A stretch of DNA of 64,000 bases from Arctopsyche grandis (lineage: Eukaryota; Arthropoda; Insecta; Trichoptera; Hydropsychidae): the NCBI RefSeq assembly GCF_051622035.1, contig NC_135355.1:23366486-23430485 (forward strand). Reading direction: 5' to 3'. This document shows, in pieces, positions 21,466 through 33,180 of this stretch (positions are counted from its first letter, which is position 1; every line of letters begins with the position of its first letter). Below the pieces are notes generated by a model that worked only from the letters and a program-made list of their open reading frames with translations, ran no database searches and had not been told where the DNA came from. A program made the position numbers and the translations under genes.

Positions 21466-21544
21466 GAGAAGTTTTGGACCGAAGAGCTAACAAATAATGA
21501 TTTCCAAATGTAGAACATCGGATGACTAATTTTAGGCGAGTAGA

Positions 21545-21880
21545 AATGTAACTGTAACTGTTTCCATTGTAAAGGTGACGTAAAGTGAAGTGTAACGAAA
21601 GTTTAATGTAATTGTTTCCATTGTAAAGGTGACGTAAAGTGAAGTGTAATGAAAGTTTTTATGTAATTGTTTCAATTGTAAAGGTGACGTAAATTGAAAT
21701 GTAACGAAAGTTCAATGTAATTGTTTCCATTGTAAAGGTGTCGTAAATTGAAGGGTAACGAAAGGTTAATGTAATTGTTTACATTGTAAAGGTGTCGTAA
21801 ATTGAAATGTAACGAAAGTTTAATGCAATTGTTTCCATTGTAAAGATGACGTTAATCTAACTGTTACAGAATTTAAATTG
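21545..21880 (+). repeat. Tandem array D: about six 54-bp units
   Basis: TTTCCATTGTAAAGGTGACG-type starts occur at 21561, 21615, 21670, 21724, 21778 and 21832, so the period is 54-55. Units also contain GTGTAACGAAAGTT. Confidence 0.92.
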
Positions 21881-22054
21881 TAAAGGTAACGTTAATGTAA
21901 CGGTAGTAGAAATTAAATGTCATTGTTTTCATTGTAACTGCAAAGATAACGGCTGTAATTGTAAATGTAATTATGACTGATATCAGATATAAATGTAACT
22001 ACTACGGTAGATCTATCAATTAGGATTTGTTGGTCAATCGGGACGATTTGACCT

Positions 22055-22064
22055 AAGTGGGGGG
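22055..22064 (+). promoter_or_regulatory. Polypurine tract of the LTR element
   Basis: AAGTGGGGGG lies three bases before the 3' LTR, where plus-strand DNA synthesis is primed; one T interrupts it. Confidence 0.65.
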
Positions 22065-22067
22065 CAA

Positions 22068-22426
22068 TGTAACGTATACTAAACAGAGCCGCCGAGTAAC
22101 TGCGATCGGATTAAGACGGGTAGACGTCCTGACAGACCGTGAGACCAGTGTAAGTGGTTTTAGGGATTAGCGAAAAGCTAAGTGCATGAAAGCTAAACAA
22201 TGAGTGCACTTCTCATACCGTGGGAATACATATCCGAATACGTGACTATACTGTAGGTAAACAGATTAGACGTCCTGAGAGATCTACCCCTTATAAGGCG
22301 GTACGTAGGCGATATCATGTCATTCTGGATTGAACAGTGGCAATACGTGTATCTCCATAATCATCAATAAATGCTGTGAAACGACGGTTGGCTTTTCTTG
22401 GATCCTCCACCCACCCCTACGCAACA
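22068..22426 (+). repeat. 3' LTR
   Basis: Same 359 bases as 19234-19592; I saw no difference when reading them side by side. It contains AATAAA at 22366-22371. Confidence 0.9.
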
Positions 22427-22430
22427 CTAT

Positions 22431-23081
22431 TATACTTGAAACTTAGTTTGGTTTCTTGAAACTTAGTCTGGTAGGAATTATTGACTTCAAATTAAAGTAG
22501 GATTTTGAGGTCCCCTCGTTTTTTAAACGCGCCCAAAAAATGTCCACATGATACATTGGCAACTTTCATTGATTTTGCATTCAATGTATGTGTATCTTCA
22601 CACTGTTCTCTTAGAATATAAATTCTTTTACGCAACTATTCAATTGCAATGTTACGTCATTTGACTATACCAAAATTTACCAACTACATTGCAACACGCC
22701 TTTATATTATTACCAAATTTGCAAGAAGTGCACGCAATTACGATTTATTTTATTGTACACATAAATATACGATAATTTAACATTGTTGACTTCAATGGAC
22801 ATATTTACATGTGCGTATACTATTTTCACTTCAAGAAGGCATATTTAAAAAAAATCTATTGAACAGGTTTTAAATGTATAGGAAACAAATAAGTGTAGAT
22901 TGGAACTGTTTAGTGATTAATGATTGTAAATATTTTATACACATATTGAGTAATATTTTTGAGAGAAGAAAATATGTATAAATAGTGCAAATTGTGATAT
23001 AAAATACGCCTTCATGATACAAAATAAGTAAAGGCTAAGGTTCGTTTATCTTAGTACAGTAGCAGTACGAAATATTATCCG
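22431..23081. other. AT-rich spacer
   Basis: Begins with two copies of CTTGAAACTTAGT(T/C)TGG. Nothing else is recognised. Confidence 0.4.
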
Positions 23082-23306
23082 ATTACTGTTTCAGTTCCGG
23101 ATCCCGATTCCTGTTTCAGTTCCAGATACCAATTCCTGTTTCGGTTCCGGATCCCGATTCTTTTTTCAGTTCCCGATCCCGATTACTGTTTAAATTCTGG
23201 ATCCGGATTCCTTTTTCAGTTCCGGATCCGGATTTCTTTTTCAGTTCCGGTTCCCGATCCCTGTTTTAGTTCCGATTCCCGATTTCTGTTTTAATTCCGA
23301 TTCCGA
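23082..23306. repeat. 25-bp minisatellite, about nine units
   Basis: Consensus GATTCCTGTTTCAGTTCCGG ATCCC (shown in two parts). Units are contiguous, with one to five differences each. Confidence 0.9.
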
Positions 23307-23847
23307 TTAATTATTACTATTCGTATTGTAACTTTATTTTAAATCACGTATCAATTTGTTTCCGAAACCACCCGTTAAAATTTCAATAGGCACAACACTA
23401 GTGTATTATAAATATTACACGAAGCGTCCTTCTTTTTAAATGTAAAAAAATTATTTCATTGGTATTTCAATAAGTGTACATATGTCTCGGCGTCTATTTT
23501 TTTCCTTTTGATGATTTAAAATGTACATTAAAAATTGAACTGAGTCATAATTTAAAACTGAGCGATTCATTTTCTATGCTGAAGTTGATCCACCTCTAAG
23601 TATACGTGATCGCGCTGTTAATTTCAATTCGGTATGGACGAAGAGTAATTTGTGTTGAAATTCGGTAGTTTCACAAAATGTTTGAAATTGCCGTTTAAAA
23701 TACACAGTACCAATACTTACTACCAGATCCATCGACAGATTTAGCTTTCGTTGGCGTTTTGCAATAGTTAAACAGCGTAATTTTACAAATTTAAAATTGA
23801 AGGACACTCAGTTCTGATTGTGATTGTAATTACTTCATCTTCTTAAA
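23307..23847. other. AT-rich spacer
   Basis: A minus-strand frame at 23574-23807 has no recognisable domain. ACTAGTGTATTATAAA near 23398 resembles a Helitron-type terminus but lacks the rest. Confidence 0.35.
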
Positions 23848-24600
23848 TATTTTGGTTTATAAAACTGAAATTTCATATCTAGAAGTTTAAGCTTAATACC
23901 AAGCTGCATATGAAATATGTTAATCATCCACCATGTGGTGCTCACTGTAAATGGAATATTATACTTTTATTTATGTTTATTATTATTTTTTGTCTCATTA
24001 TACAACTTTCTTTTTATATTTTATTCTGTATGTGTGCCTATTTAAATAAAATAAAAAAAATAAAATCCGTCAACCGGAAGTGGCAGTTCTTCTTCGACTT
24101 TTCTTCCACTATTTCTTAAACAAGTGCTCTTCTCAAGAAAATTCAAGTATTGTTAAGTAAAAATTCAAGTATATCAAGTGGGATTTTTTCCTCTTAGAGT
24201 CAACAATGTTGTGAGCACATGATTTTTTCCACACTCCTGAACGTATTGAGCCGAAAATTTATATTTGTTTTATTTATGTCCTAGCTTAGAGCTGATAAGG
24301 TTTTGGTCAGAATTCGTAAGCCGGAAGTAGTATTTTTTTTAAAACAATATTTCATTATTTTTTTTTGACCTTTAAAAATTTTTTTTTCTTGTTATTTAAT
24401 CTTTATAGTACTGATAGTGATTTTAAATAATAAAAAAAAATTGAACAAAATCCGACAACCGCAAGTAGTAATTTTTTTTAAAACAATATTTCTTTATTTT
24501 ATTTTCCTTTTAAATTATTTTTTTGAAATTTAATGTGTATAATATAGAAAGCCTAAGTTATCAAAAAATTTGAACAAAATCTGACAGCCGGAAGTAGAAC
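23848..24600. repeat. Dispersed CCGGAAGT-type repeat, copy 3 (extended)
   Basis: Shares TTTGGTTTATAAAACTGAAA, AACCGGAAGTGGCAG, GTGGGATTTTTTCCTC and AAAATTTATATTTGT with copy 2, then repeats a (C)CGGAAGTAG-plus-TTTTTTTAAAACAATATTTC module about three times (24317, 24460 as CCGCAAGTAG, 24590). Unclassified. Confidence 0.65.
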
Positions 24601-25128
24601 TTTAGAAAATTTGCGCTCAATTTGTATTGAAAATGCCCTCATAGCCGGTATGCGTGAACATGTACATACATATGTATGTACACTTTATTCTTATATTCGT
24701 CAATACATAGATAAAGTCGTGGGTTGGTCACATCCGATTTTTTTTTGTCTTCGCAGAACGAGTTCTTCTGGCGATAATTTTCCAACTGTGAAAGAAGTGT
24801 TGTATCTTGAATGGAGAAGGCCGCAATGACAATTTATTGATTCAAAGGTTACCTCTCGAAATCCATATGGACACTTCAATGACATATGTATGGTGTGAAG
24901 GTTTCTTTTCATTATTATTAATTATATTTGTCCAACAGAAAAAAATTACAGTGTGATTCTTGGAGATTTTGATACGGTCAAAATTCATAGGCGAATGGTT
25001 TGGGCCTGATCGGTTTTTTAATTTGGGTCTAATGGATGGGGTCATTAGATGAACCATAATTTATTTTATCATCAGATAGAATTTAAATATTTTAATAGAT
25101 GATGTTCGTTGTTCAATTTTTTTTTGTT
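24601..25128. other. AT-rich spacer
   Basis: Frames on both strands around 24611-24912 are shadows of each other with no domains. Nothing is recognised. Confidence 0.35.
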
Positions 25129-25140
25129 TTTGGCAATGTC

Positions 25141-26928
25141 TTCTTCTTCTTGTTAATGCCTTGTCCGCATCCGGACGTTGGCGACCACCTCGTCGATTAT
25201 TTGAATATATCCGCATCGGTCTTCAGCGGCTCGGAACAGCTCTTCGGCGCTCATATCGGTCCACATGCGCATGTTTCGAAGCCAAGATAACTTTTTCCTG
25301 CCAATCCATTTTTTTCCTTCTATTTTCCCCATGGTTATCAAACGGAGAAATTCGTATTTTGGACCCCGTATCATGTGTCCGAGGTACTCCATCTTTCTCC
25401 GCTTGATGACAGAAACAAGTTCCCTGCCTCTCCCCATCATGCCGAGGACAGCTTCGTTTGATATCTTTTTGGTCCACGGAATCTTCAGCATACGCCTATA
25501 GACCCACATCTCAAAAGCTTCAATGCGGCTGATCATCTTGGTTTTCAGAGTCCACGTCTCACATCCGTGTAGTAATACTGTCCAGACGTAGCTCTTCGCG
25601 AATCTCAACCGCGTATGAAGATTGAGATGCTTGTTTGTAAGGGCCGCCTTCATTTTTACAAATGCTGTTCTAGCCATCTCGATGCGGATTTTTAGATCTT
25701 CATCTGGGTCCATCTCTTCATTCAGCCAAGTAGCCAGGTATTTGAATCTTTTTACTCTTTCTATCACCTCTCCATCCAAGGTTAGATTCCCGGTGTCTGT
25801 TTGCATTCTATCTACTATCATAAATTTTGTTTTCTTTAGATTTATGCGCAGACCTCTTCGATTGCTTTCTTGATGTACACGGTCTAGAGATCTTTGCAGG
25901 TCTGCTAAATTTTCAGCGACTAGTGCCGTGTCATCAGCATATCTTATATTGGTGATCGTCTCGCCGCCCACCTTGATGCCCTCCGCCTCTTGGAGAGCAT
26001 CGTGGAAGATGGATTCGGTGTAGGTGTTAAAAAGAGTAGGTGATAGGATGCATCCTTGCCTGACGCCCCGTTCTATAGGAATCTTATCGGTGAATTGATC
26101 ATCGACACGTACTACTGCAGTCTGATTCCAATAAATATTTCGTAGCAATCTGACATCTCTGTCATCCAGGCCAATATTTTTTAATGTTTCCATCAGGCGA
26201 GCGTGTTGGACACGGTCATAGGCCTTTTCAAAGTCTATAAAGCAGATGTACACAGGTTTACGGACTTCTCTGCATCTTTGGAGTAGTGTTTTCATACAGA
26301 AAAGGGCCTCTCGGGTACCCAAGCCTTGTCTGAACCCAAACTGCTCTCTGCTAATCGCCTCTTCACACCGTGAGTAAATTCTGCCCTGTATTATCTTTAG
26401 TAGGATCTTCAATGTGTGACTCATTAGGCTAATTATTCTGAAGTCGCTACACGTCCTCGCGTTATTCTTTTTGGGCAACGGGATAAATATGGATTGTAAC
26501 CAATCGCTAGGTACTTCGCCTGATAAATATATTTTATTGAAGAGTTTTGTTAGATCTTCTATGTTATCGTCGTCCAATAACTTGAGAAATTCGGCAGGAA
26601 TCAGATCCGGTCCAGTAGCTTTCCGACTCTTTGCTAGTTTTATAGCATGTTCCACTTCGGATTTCAATATATATGGTCCCGTTTCTGGATCTTCAATATG
26701 CCCTCCGGTTTCTCTATTGTCTTTAAAGAGCAATTTTGTGTACTCGGTCCATTCTGATTTCTTCTCATCCATATTTAAAATGATTTTTCCATTTTTATTC
26801 CTAAGGAGTATGAAATCTTTTTTTCTGAATGATCCTGTTGCTTCTTTTAGTTTTTTATGTACGTTAAATTCGTCGTGTTTTTCTTGTAATTTTTCAATTT
26901 CGTTACATTTATTTTCCATCCATTTTTC
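25141..26928 (-). mobile_element. 5'-truncated RTE-type LINE with 12-bp duplication
   Basis: A minus-strand element bounded by perfect copies of TTTGGCAATGTC at 25129-25140 and 26929-26940. Its 3' end is a (GAA)n-type tail only 12 bases after the stop codon. The 5' end is cut between the endonuclease and RT regions, the usual outcome of incomplete reverse transcription. T-runs next to the duplication fit LINE endonuclease targets. Confidence 0.9.
25153..26919 (-). CDS. Reverse transcriptase of a truncated RTE-type LINE
   Basis: An open frame of 588 residues without internal stops. It lacks the endonuclease but keeps the RT: a leader with RKATGPDLIPAEFLK near residue 100, FRIISLMSHTLK, the palm motif ICFIDFEKAYDRV, GVRQGCILSP, and the active site YADDTALVA near residue 330. 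The C-terminal part has CETWTLKTKM and GHMIRG. The ATG at 26919 is an internal methionine of the original protein, only nine bases from the truncation junction, so this is not a functional start. It is a different RTE lineage from the copy at 3941-6898 (the RT sequences differ throughout). Probably not mobile by itself. Confidence 0.88.
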   Translation of the reverse strand: MENKCNEIEKLQEKHDEFNVHKKLKEATGSFRKKDFILLRNKNGKIILNMDEKKSEWTEYTKLLFKDNRETGGHIEDPETGPYILKSEVEHAIKLAKSRKATGPDLIPAEFLKLLDDDNIEDLTKLFNKIYLSGEVPSDWLQSIFIPLPKKNNARTCSDFRIISLMSHTLKILLKIIQGRIYSRCEEAISREQFGFRQGLGTREALFCMKTLLQRCREVRKPVYICFIDFEKAYDRVQHARLMETLKNIGLDDRDVRLLRNIYWNQTAVVRVDDQFTDKIPIERGVRQGCILSPTLFNTYTESIFHDALQEAEGIKVGGETITNIRYADDTALVAENLADLQRSLDRVHQESNRRGLRINLKKTKFMIVDRMQTDTGNLTLDGEVIERVKRFKYLATWLNEEMDPDEDLKIRIEMARTAFVKMKAALTNKHLNLHTRLRFAKSYVWTVLLHGCETWTLKTKMISRIEAFEMWVYRRMLKIPWTKKISNEAVLGMMGRGRELVSVIKRRKMEYLGHMIRGPKYEFLRLITMGKIEGKKWIGRKKLSWLRNMRMWTDMSAEELFRAAEDRCGYIQIIDEVVANVRMRTRH

Positions 26929-26940
26929 TTTGGCAATGTC

Positions 26941-28500
26941 AGTGAACCCGATTTAGTAATATTTATAATATTTAGCTTTTTGCTCGATTTTTTAAAAAAT
27001 TCAAAATCTTTAATTTGGTTGCCAATAGTAATATAGTACTTAACAATACTAGACGGTTTAAAAAATGTCAATAAAATTTTCAAGTCTCGTTCTGTATAGG
27101 ATAATTTGAATTTTGCAACAATGAAGATGTTCCGAAAGTCTCTTTTCTTTGTTTTGAATCTCTAAAGTGATTTATTATGGTCCCGTACGACCTTCTTGCG
27201 TTCATCGCAGATGCACATATGTATGTACATATACTTACATACATACATACATAAATGACGATGCAAAATTTGAAATTTGGCAATCGACCGCGCATAGGTG
27301 CACGTACGTATCTGAAATCTCAAATATGTCCAGCATTAGTGATTACATTGTGTTTATATTCATTGCGGTCAGATCGAGATGTCGGTGATAAATGTTCGAA
27401 AAAAAAATGATTCGAAGAAAATGCAATACATATGAGGAGAGGCCCGAGGGGTGAAAGGGAATGCAGGTGTGCCCTAAGAGAGATACATAGGCGAGCTTGA
27501 AGAAAGCCCTCAAGGTATACATGTGTAATTGCATAAACGAATATGTACTTTTCACTAAGCTGACATGTTAATAGAAATACATTGATGCTTGACCGAAATA
27601 ATAACATAGTATAATATTAAAATATAATAATATATTATTTTATAATCTTGATTTTATTTAACAGTTGTTGAGTTGGTACCATACAATATAATATCATCTT
27701 GTAAGACATTTCACTTTCTATTGAACTATTCGTTAATGTGTTATGTTAAATGATTATCTATTTGCATAGCAATTAGTCATTGTTAAGGGTGCTTATACGA
27801 GTCGTGTCATGAAACGACATAATCTGTCGTGACCCGATTCATTCACACGTATAGTAATTTTGAAACGTACATAATATCGATCTGATCATAAAAACAAACG
27901 CAGCTTGAGGCGATTATTATAATTATTTAAATTACAAATATGAGTGTTGATGGTGTGTACCGTTTATTAAAATTGCGCTGTCTAAAAGTGAACCAAGTCC
28001 GAATGAAAGAGAAGCGTGGAAAATGGAACCCGCTTGAGATTTCTGCGATTAAATCCATTGAGTCACTTCAAACGAATTCAATATGTATATTTTATTAGAC
28101 TGTTCTATGTATTTGTTGTTTTTTATATATAATTTATTTGTTGAAATTCAATTAAAAGCAGGGTTAACAAAATTCTTTATCGATATGTTTTATTTAATCT
28201 TTAGTATTAATAAATTTAACAAAATTAAATTTAAATTAAAAAATTGGTATTTGACATCAAAATGGTCACTCGATAATTTTGATCAGTAGTTACTCTTTTG
28301 CTCCGTAAGAAAATAAAAGTTTGTTCTGTTAACCTTCTCCGATTGAGAAATAATTATAGCGAGTCATCGACTCACTTAAATCAGCTGTAAAATATTTATA
28401 GCTTTCGGAAAAATTCGAAACTCCAAAAAGTCGTTGTGCTACTCGTATTTAGCACACTTGAACCTGAAGTTTGACGACACTTATTGCAATTGTTTTACAA
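26941..28500. other. AT-rich spacer with a possible degraded TIR element
   Basis: GGGTGCTTATACGAGTCG at 27787 and, inverted, ACTCGTATTTAGCACAC near 28440 are imperfect inverted repeats that might bound an old element, but no duplication is visible. A 52-codon frame from 27940 (MSVDGVYRLLKLRCLKVNQV) has no recognised domain. Frames at 27080-27607 look fortuitous. Confidence 0.3.
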
Positions 28501-30410
28501 TAAAATTTTATCAGTTTAATCATAGATTCTCCAGGAATGTTCTATTCAAAAATTAATATTCGAATATACAAAAATGAAAAACGTTTTCGAGCTCTTTTTT
28601 TGAAGTATTGGTTTTCAAGCAATGATGAAGTTGCTTTTTTATAGTTTAATACGCAGTTTTACAGAAACAAGAGGTTTTCCATATTCAATAAAAATATAAA
28701 TGTGAAATTGAATTAAAATTTGTCCAAAATATGTGTGTACATATTTAATTACTAGGGATTGGTTCGACTGAAATGGAAACTGGTTCAACTAGTTTTTAGT
28801 CAAAATTCTTTCTTCAGCACTATAGGGAAGTATAAAATATACTACCCTATAAAATATAACAATTTCAATTTTAGGTTAGATAAATTGTTTTGAATTTATA
28901 ATAAAATGTGGTATCGGCTAGTTTGTATGGGCTTCCTTTTTGACCTGCTATGCAAAGGAGCCGATAAGTGTATCAAAAATTAAAAATCAAAGATAAAGTA
29001 TGTCGAAAATATTTTAATTATGTGTATGCATTTTACTTCAGAATTATTTGAATTCATATTGGTATAGTATTTAAAGCAAAAAACATTCCTTTCATTTAAA
29101 AATTCTTCAAAGCATGGAGCATGCAAAAATTTATTTACTTTTTTTTTGAAACTTGCTGATCGGATATTTGCACAGTGTATAAAGACTCAACACAATATTT
29201 AATAATTAATAAAGTAATTGATTTAAATAATTAATGATTAGTCGATAATCGACAAATGAGGATATTTTTGGAATCCCAAAATTACATACATATGTATGTA
29301 CGTATGAATATTATAAAAATTATGAATATATGTACGTAGTAACTATAGATGAAGTATTGTGATCATGTAAAAATTTTACCTCGAGATTTTGTCAGACTTG
29401 TATCTACATAAATAGTAGTAAATTGATACCCAATCAATTTTTCGTTTTCACTTAATTTTTGTTGTGTATTATATTAGACTTGTGTTCGTGGAAAGCTTTG
29501 AAACTGCACAGGCTATGTATGCAGGTGGCATGAGCTCCAATTTAAAAATGAATGAAATATTTATAAAGAATAACAAACCCTGACAAGTAGTAAGTACATC
29601 AGTGTCTAGTTGTTTTTATTTCGGGCTTCAAGAAGATTGTCGAAATAGAGGTTGGGTTAAGAACCCGATCAACCTCGAAGCGAGAGTGCAAGGTGACATT
29701 TTCGCGGCAGCCGGTCGTTCGATATCCACCTATGCCACATTACTGAATTGACCCACATTTGACTGAGTTTTTTTTCTTCTCTCTGTGTAAGAGACCACCT
29801 TATCGGTGTTACGTGGCCCCATGAGATTATGTGTCTTGGAGAATGTTTAACAAACGCCCTCAGGCTCCATGCACGGTATGGTCTCTCGAATGAAAAATAG
29901 CATATGTACATTATGTATGCAAGTAAATATTATATATTCGTTACAGTCTGTCAATAACTTACTGTTGTAAAATTATTATTTTGAATAAAAATGCCAATAA
30001 TATACCGCCATCTATGTATAAAATTAATGACTACGAGACGTCACCGAGATTAAAAATTTTCGGACTTGTTTCGCTTCTTAAACGATATTTTATCTCTATC
30101 GTAATGGCGGAGGATCCATTTACTTGTATTGATGACCAAAATGAGCAATATGGCAAAGTATGAAAACGATCGGATAAGAGGCAAACTTTTTCCTGAATTG
30201 TAATCGTAAGTGAAACGTAAAGGAGGTATGTAAAAATACTTAAGTTTGAGGTGTGGTATTTTCACCTCCAATAAACGTTCAAAATATCGAAGCAAATATT
30301 GTGCATTTTTCTTCTATTCACATTTTTTCCGATTTAATTAATATGTATGTACATATATAAGTAAAATATTACCAATTTTTCAAACTTTCCCCTCATTATT
30401 CTCCATTAGA
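28501..30410. other. AT-rich spacer
   Basis: 29640-29900 is less AT-rich and carries an 80-codon minus-strand frame (29669-29911) without recognisable domains. A 60-codon plus frame at 29981-30163 lies in sequence resembling an insect interspersed repeat (GAAAACGATCGGATAAGAGG). No gene is supported. Confidence 0.35.
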
Positions 30411-30420
30411 ATTTAATATA

Positions 30421-30592
30421 TAATTTCGAAAGAGACTTTGTGAGTATGTAAGAAAATATGTAATGTTGGTTGGGAACTTCGTTAACAATACAAAGTTCTA
30501 TTGGTTAAATATTATATTTTTTTCGATTCAAATAAATTTAATAAAAAAAACAATAGGATATTTACTATTAGATTGAGCGAAGCCGGGTAAAA
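30421..30592 (+). mobile_element. Helitron-like fragment
   Basis: Runs from ATTTCGAAAGAGACTTTGTG to GAGCGAAGCCGGGTAAAAC, the same start and end as at 55330-55551. The terminal CTAG is degraded here. Confidence 0.5.
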
Positions 30593-31325
30593 CAATTAAT
30601 TCGACTATTTAGTAAATATTTTGAGCTTTTTTTCCCATTATAAATATTAAAAAGAAGAAAGTATTAAATAGATAATGATCACCATTATAATCATTAGATT
30701 ATAAGACTATTTTGCATATAATACATATGTACATATATAAATAGTCCAATTATCGAGGCCAATTCGATTCAGGAACTTGAGTTTCATGATAGTCAGTGAT
30801 GGAACTTGATGATAGTCAGTGAGGGAAGTTTTAAGTTCTGTAATAACATTTTATGTTTATGATGTTTATGTATGGTGTAATGATGTTTCATGATCTTAAG
30901 TTGACGCAATTGAATCAACGCAAAGGCTAGAAATACGATAATGATGTAAGAGAAATCCAATTAGGCGATTAGGTGAATGATCGACGAGTCATCCACCCTC
31001 GAGGACTTATTTCTCACTGTTTCTAGTTATTCACCCTGTTTAATGATTATGATTTAAATTTTTGCAACAGTCATACATTCGACGTACATATGTTCGTTTT
31101 GCATATTTATAATTCGGCGTTTAATTTACTTACCTGATTTTCTTCTATATATTTATTATTAAATTGTATAAAGTTATGTTATCAAAGCTATTTTTCATAA
31201 AAATGGGTTTTTCATTTAAAATTGTGGAAATTTTATTCAGTTAATAGTATTTATGAATTAAATACGAAGGAATTATTAGAAAAAAATACGACTTTACGAT
31301 TTATATCTTATGGATTTGGTTTCGT
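30593..31325. other. AT-rich spacer
   Basis: Contains a short direct repeat, GGAACTTGA(G/T)..CATGATAGTCAGTGA-like, at about 30771-30830. Nothing else. Confidence 0.35.
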
Positions 31326-31380
31326 CTATCAAAGAAAGGTGCCTACCATATAAAAATTAGTAGGCACCTTTCTTTGATAG
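31326..31380. repeat. Perfect 21-bp hairpin
   Basis: 31326-31346 and 31360-31380 are exact reverse complements (core AAGAAAGGTGCCTAC) around a 13-base AT-rich loop. This could be a tiny foldback or a small-RNA precursor; the sequence alone does not decide. Confidence 0.7.
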
Positions 31381-31508
31381 AAATTGACACAAGTACATAT
31401 GTATATACCTACATATGTACATATGTATATATATTTTCCAAGAAACATTTACATGAGAGACAGCAAATTTTTTTAATGTAAGCGTAACTGAAATATGTCT
31501 AGGTACAT

Positions 31509-31626
<118 letters not shown>

Positions 31627-31629
31627 CAA

Positions 31630-32980
31630 AATTTCCAATAGAATACATTGATATAATGGAATACACATGAAAATAATGTACAATATATTTTTATTAAATT
31701 ACATGAGTTGTTACTATCAATTTGTTGTAACAATTGTGATTTGAACTTTGTTGCTAAAGCCGATTACTTTGAAGTATTTATATTTAATACTTCCTTGGAA
31801 AGAAAATGACTTACAATATATTTCTTTATGAAGGTAAATAATATGGGGTGATATTTGACTTAACTGCTAAGGTTTCCCGAATCAATAAAACTGCTAATGG
31901 TGCGATGCGAGTATTTCCTGAAGATTGTTAAAACTCATATATTTTTGATTATTTAAAGTTATTGATTTTTGTTTTCAATACGTCAAATTAAAATAGATAC
32001 ATCTGCAACATACATACATATGTATGTACGTATGTGTAAATGTGATGAAATTCTAAAGGACTGATAAAGAAAAACAAGTCCTACAACATATATAATACAT
32101 ACAAACAGTGTAGATTTTACACGATTAAATCGGCAATTTCGATTAGTCTTAAGACCTAGACCCATTTTCTCCGTACGCGGATATTTGTTCAAGGAAACGC
32201 GGAAAATTTGAACTGTAAACGTTTTTTTAACAAATTGCCTCGTAACGCACGGTCAAATAAAGGGCAAACGAAGACTATGCCAAAGGCAACAATAATAAAA
32301 AGGTTTGCACTGATTATTAATTGTGGAAGAGACGGATTCAGGGTTGTTTCGAGGTGCGCAATAAGGTCGCGGTCATGTGTAGTACATCAATGGATGACCA
32401 CGGCGACGACACCTCTCTAAGTGCTGGCTGTCAGCCTTTAATCTTGACATTTATTCTTAAATGGTAACAGTAACGACATGTGCGCAGAATTTATTTATTT
32501 TAACAGAGGTGTTCAACTTCACTTGCCTTTCTACTCGACCCGCCGTCTAATCGTAATCCAACAGTTGCTCATTTGTATTCAGTGCGAGATTCAAGCTTAA
32601 TTGATCGTTCATTAAAAGGAATATATTTGTTGTAATATATTTTATGATATGAGATTGAAAATAATGAATCTTTACACTTTGGAGACGTGAAGAATGAGAG
32701 GCGATCTTATTGAAGTATGTATATTAAAAATAACCATTACAATTGATAAACCTCATTACGTTTAACAATAACACTTATTTGGGAGGTCATACTATCAGTC
32801 TCCAAAAATATGTTTATTACAAAATAATCAAAGATCCCTTCTTTTAAAATAAAGTGGTTAAAATTCTGTATAGTCTACCAAATGAATTAGTAACCTAAAT
32901 CTCTTTAAATATATTCTTGATGAATTCCTAACAATAAGTGGGTTTTTGTATAATAGTTCAATTTTGGTTTATTCTTATTG
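31630..32980. other. AT-rich spacer
   Basis: 32260-32420 is less AT-rich and contains AAGGTCGCGGTCAT, which recurs near 37625. A 70-codon frame (32208-32420) has no domain. No gene is supported. Confidence 0.35.
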
Positions 32981-32984
32981 TATA

Positions 32985-33180
32985 CTAGTGTTTTTACGCG
33001 GCTTCGCTCGGTATTTGTAATATAAACCGCTTAAACATGTTTAATTTATTTGAATAGTTTTTATTTTATTGAAATTTATTTGAATATTCATTTGTTTTTT
33101 TATTAAATTGAACGTCGCGGATTCCACGAACCAAACAAACAAACAAATATAAGTACATCTCTTTCGAATTATATATGAGA
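32985..33180 (-). mobile_element. Helitron-like fragment
   Basis: On the minus strand it ends CGAGCGAAGCCGCGTAAA then ACTAGT, and starts with a TTCGAAAGAGATG-like block. Same family as 9466-9675. Confidence 0.5.

Larger units (their letters stand above)
19234..22426 (+). mobile_element. Non-autonomous LTR retrotransposon, 3.2 kb
   Basis: Two 359-bp LTRs (TG...CA) flank a 2475-bp interior, and a 4-bp CTAT duplication borders the whole (19230-19233 and 22427-22430). A primer-binding site follows the 5' LTR and a polypurine tract precedes the 3' LTR, so orientation is plus. The interior has no protease, reverse transcriptase or integrase; the longest frame is 169 codons without a domain. Most of it is tandem repeats (19807-20332, 20940-21134, 21143-21465, 21545-21880). 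It must borrow enzymes from a complete relative. The LTRs look identical by eye, implying recent insertion. Superfamily unresolved; the 4-bp duplication would suit Ty3/gypsy. Confidence 0.92.

Noticed and set aside
19530..21518. Antisense and overlapping ORFs inside the LTR element
   Set aside because: They repeat with the tandem units in all phases and show no retroviral-type domain.
23082..23306. CRISPR-like regular array
   Set aside because: Units are contiguous with no unique spacers, and the genome is eukaryotic. The 54-bp array at 21545-21880 was rejected for the same reason.
27787..28460. Harbinger-type element with a small ORF
   Set aside because: The inverted ends are imperfect, no 3-bp duplication is visible, and the 52-codon frame has no recognised domain.
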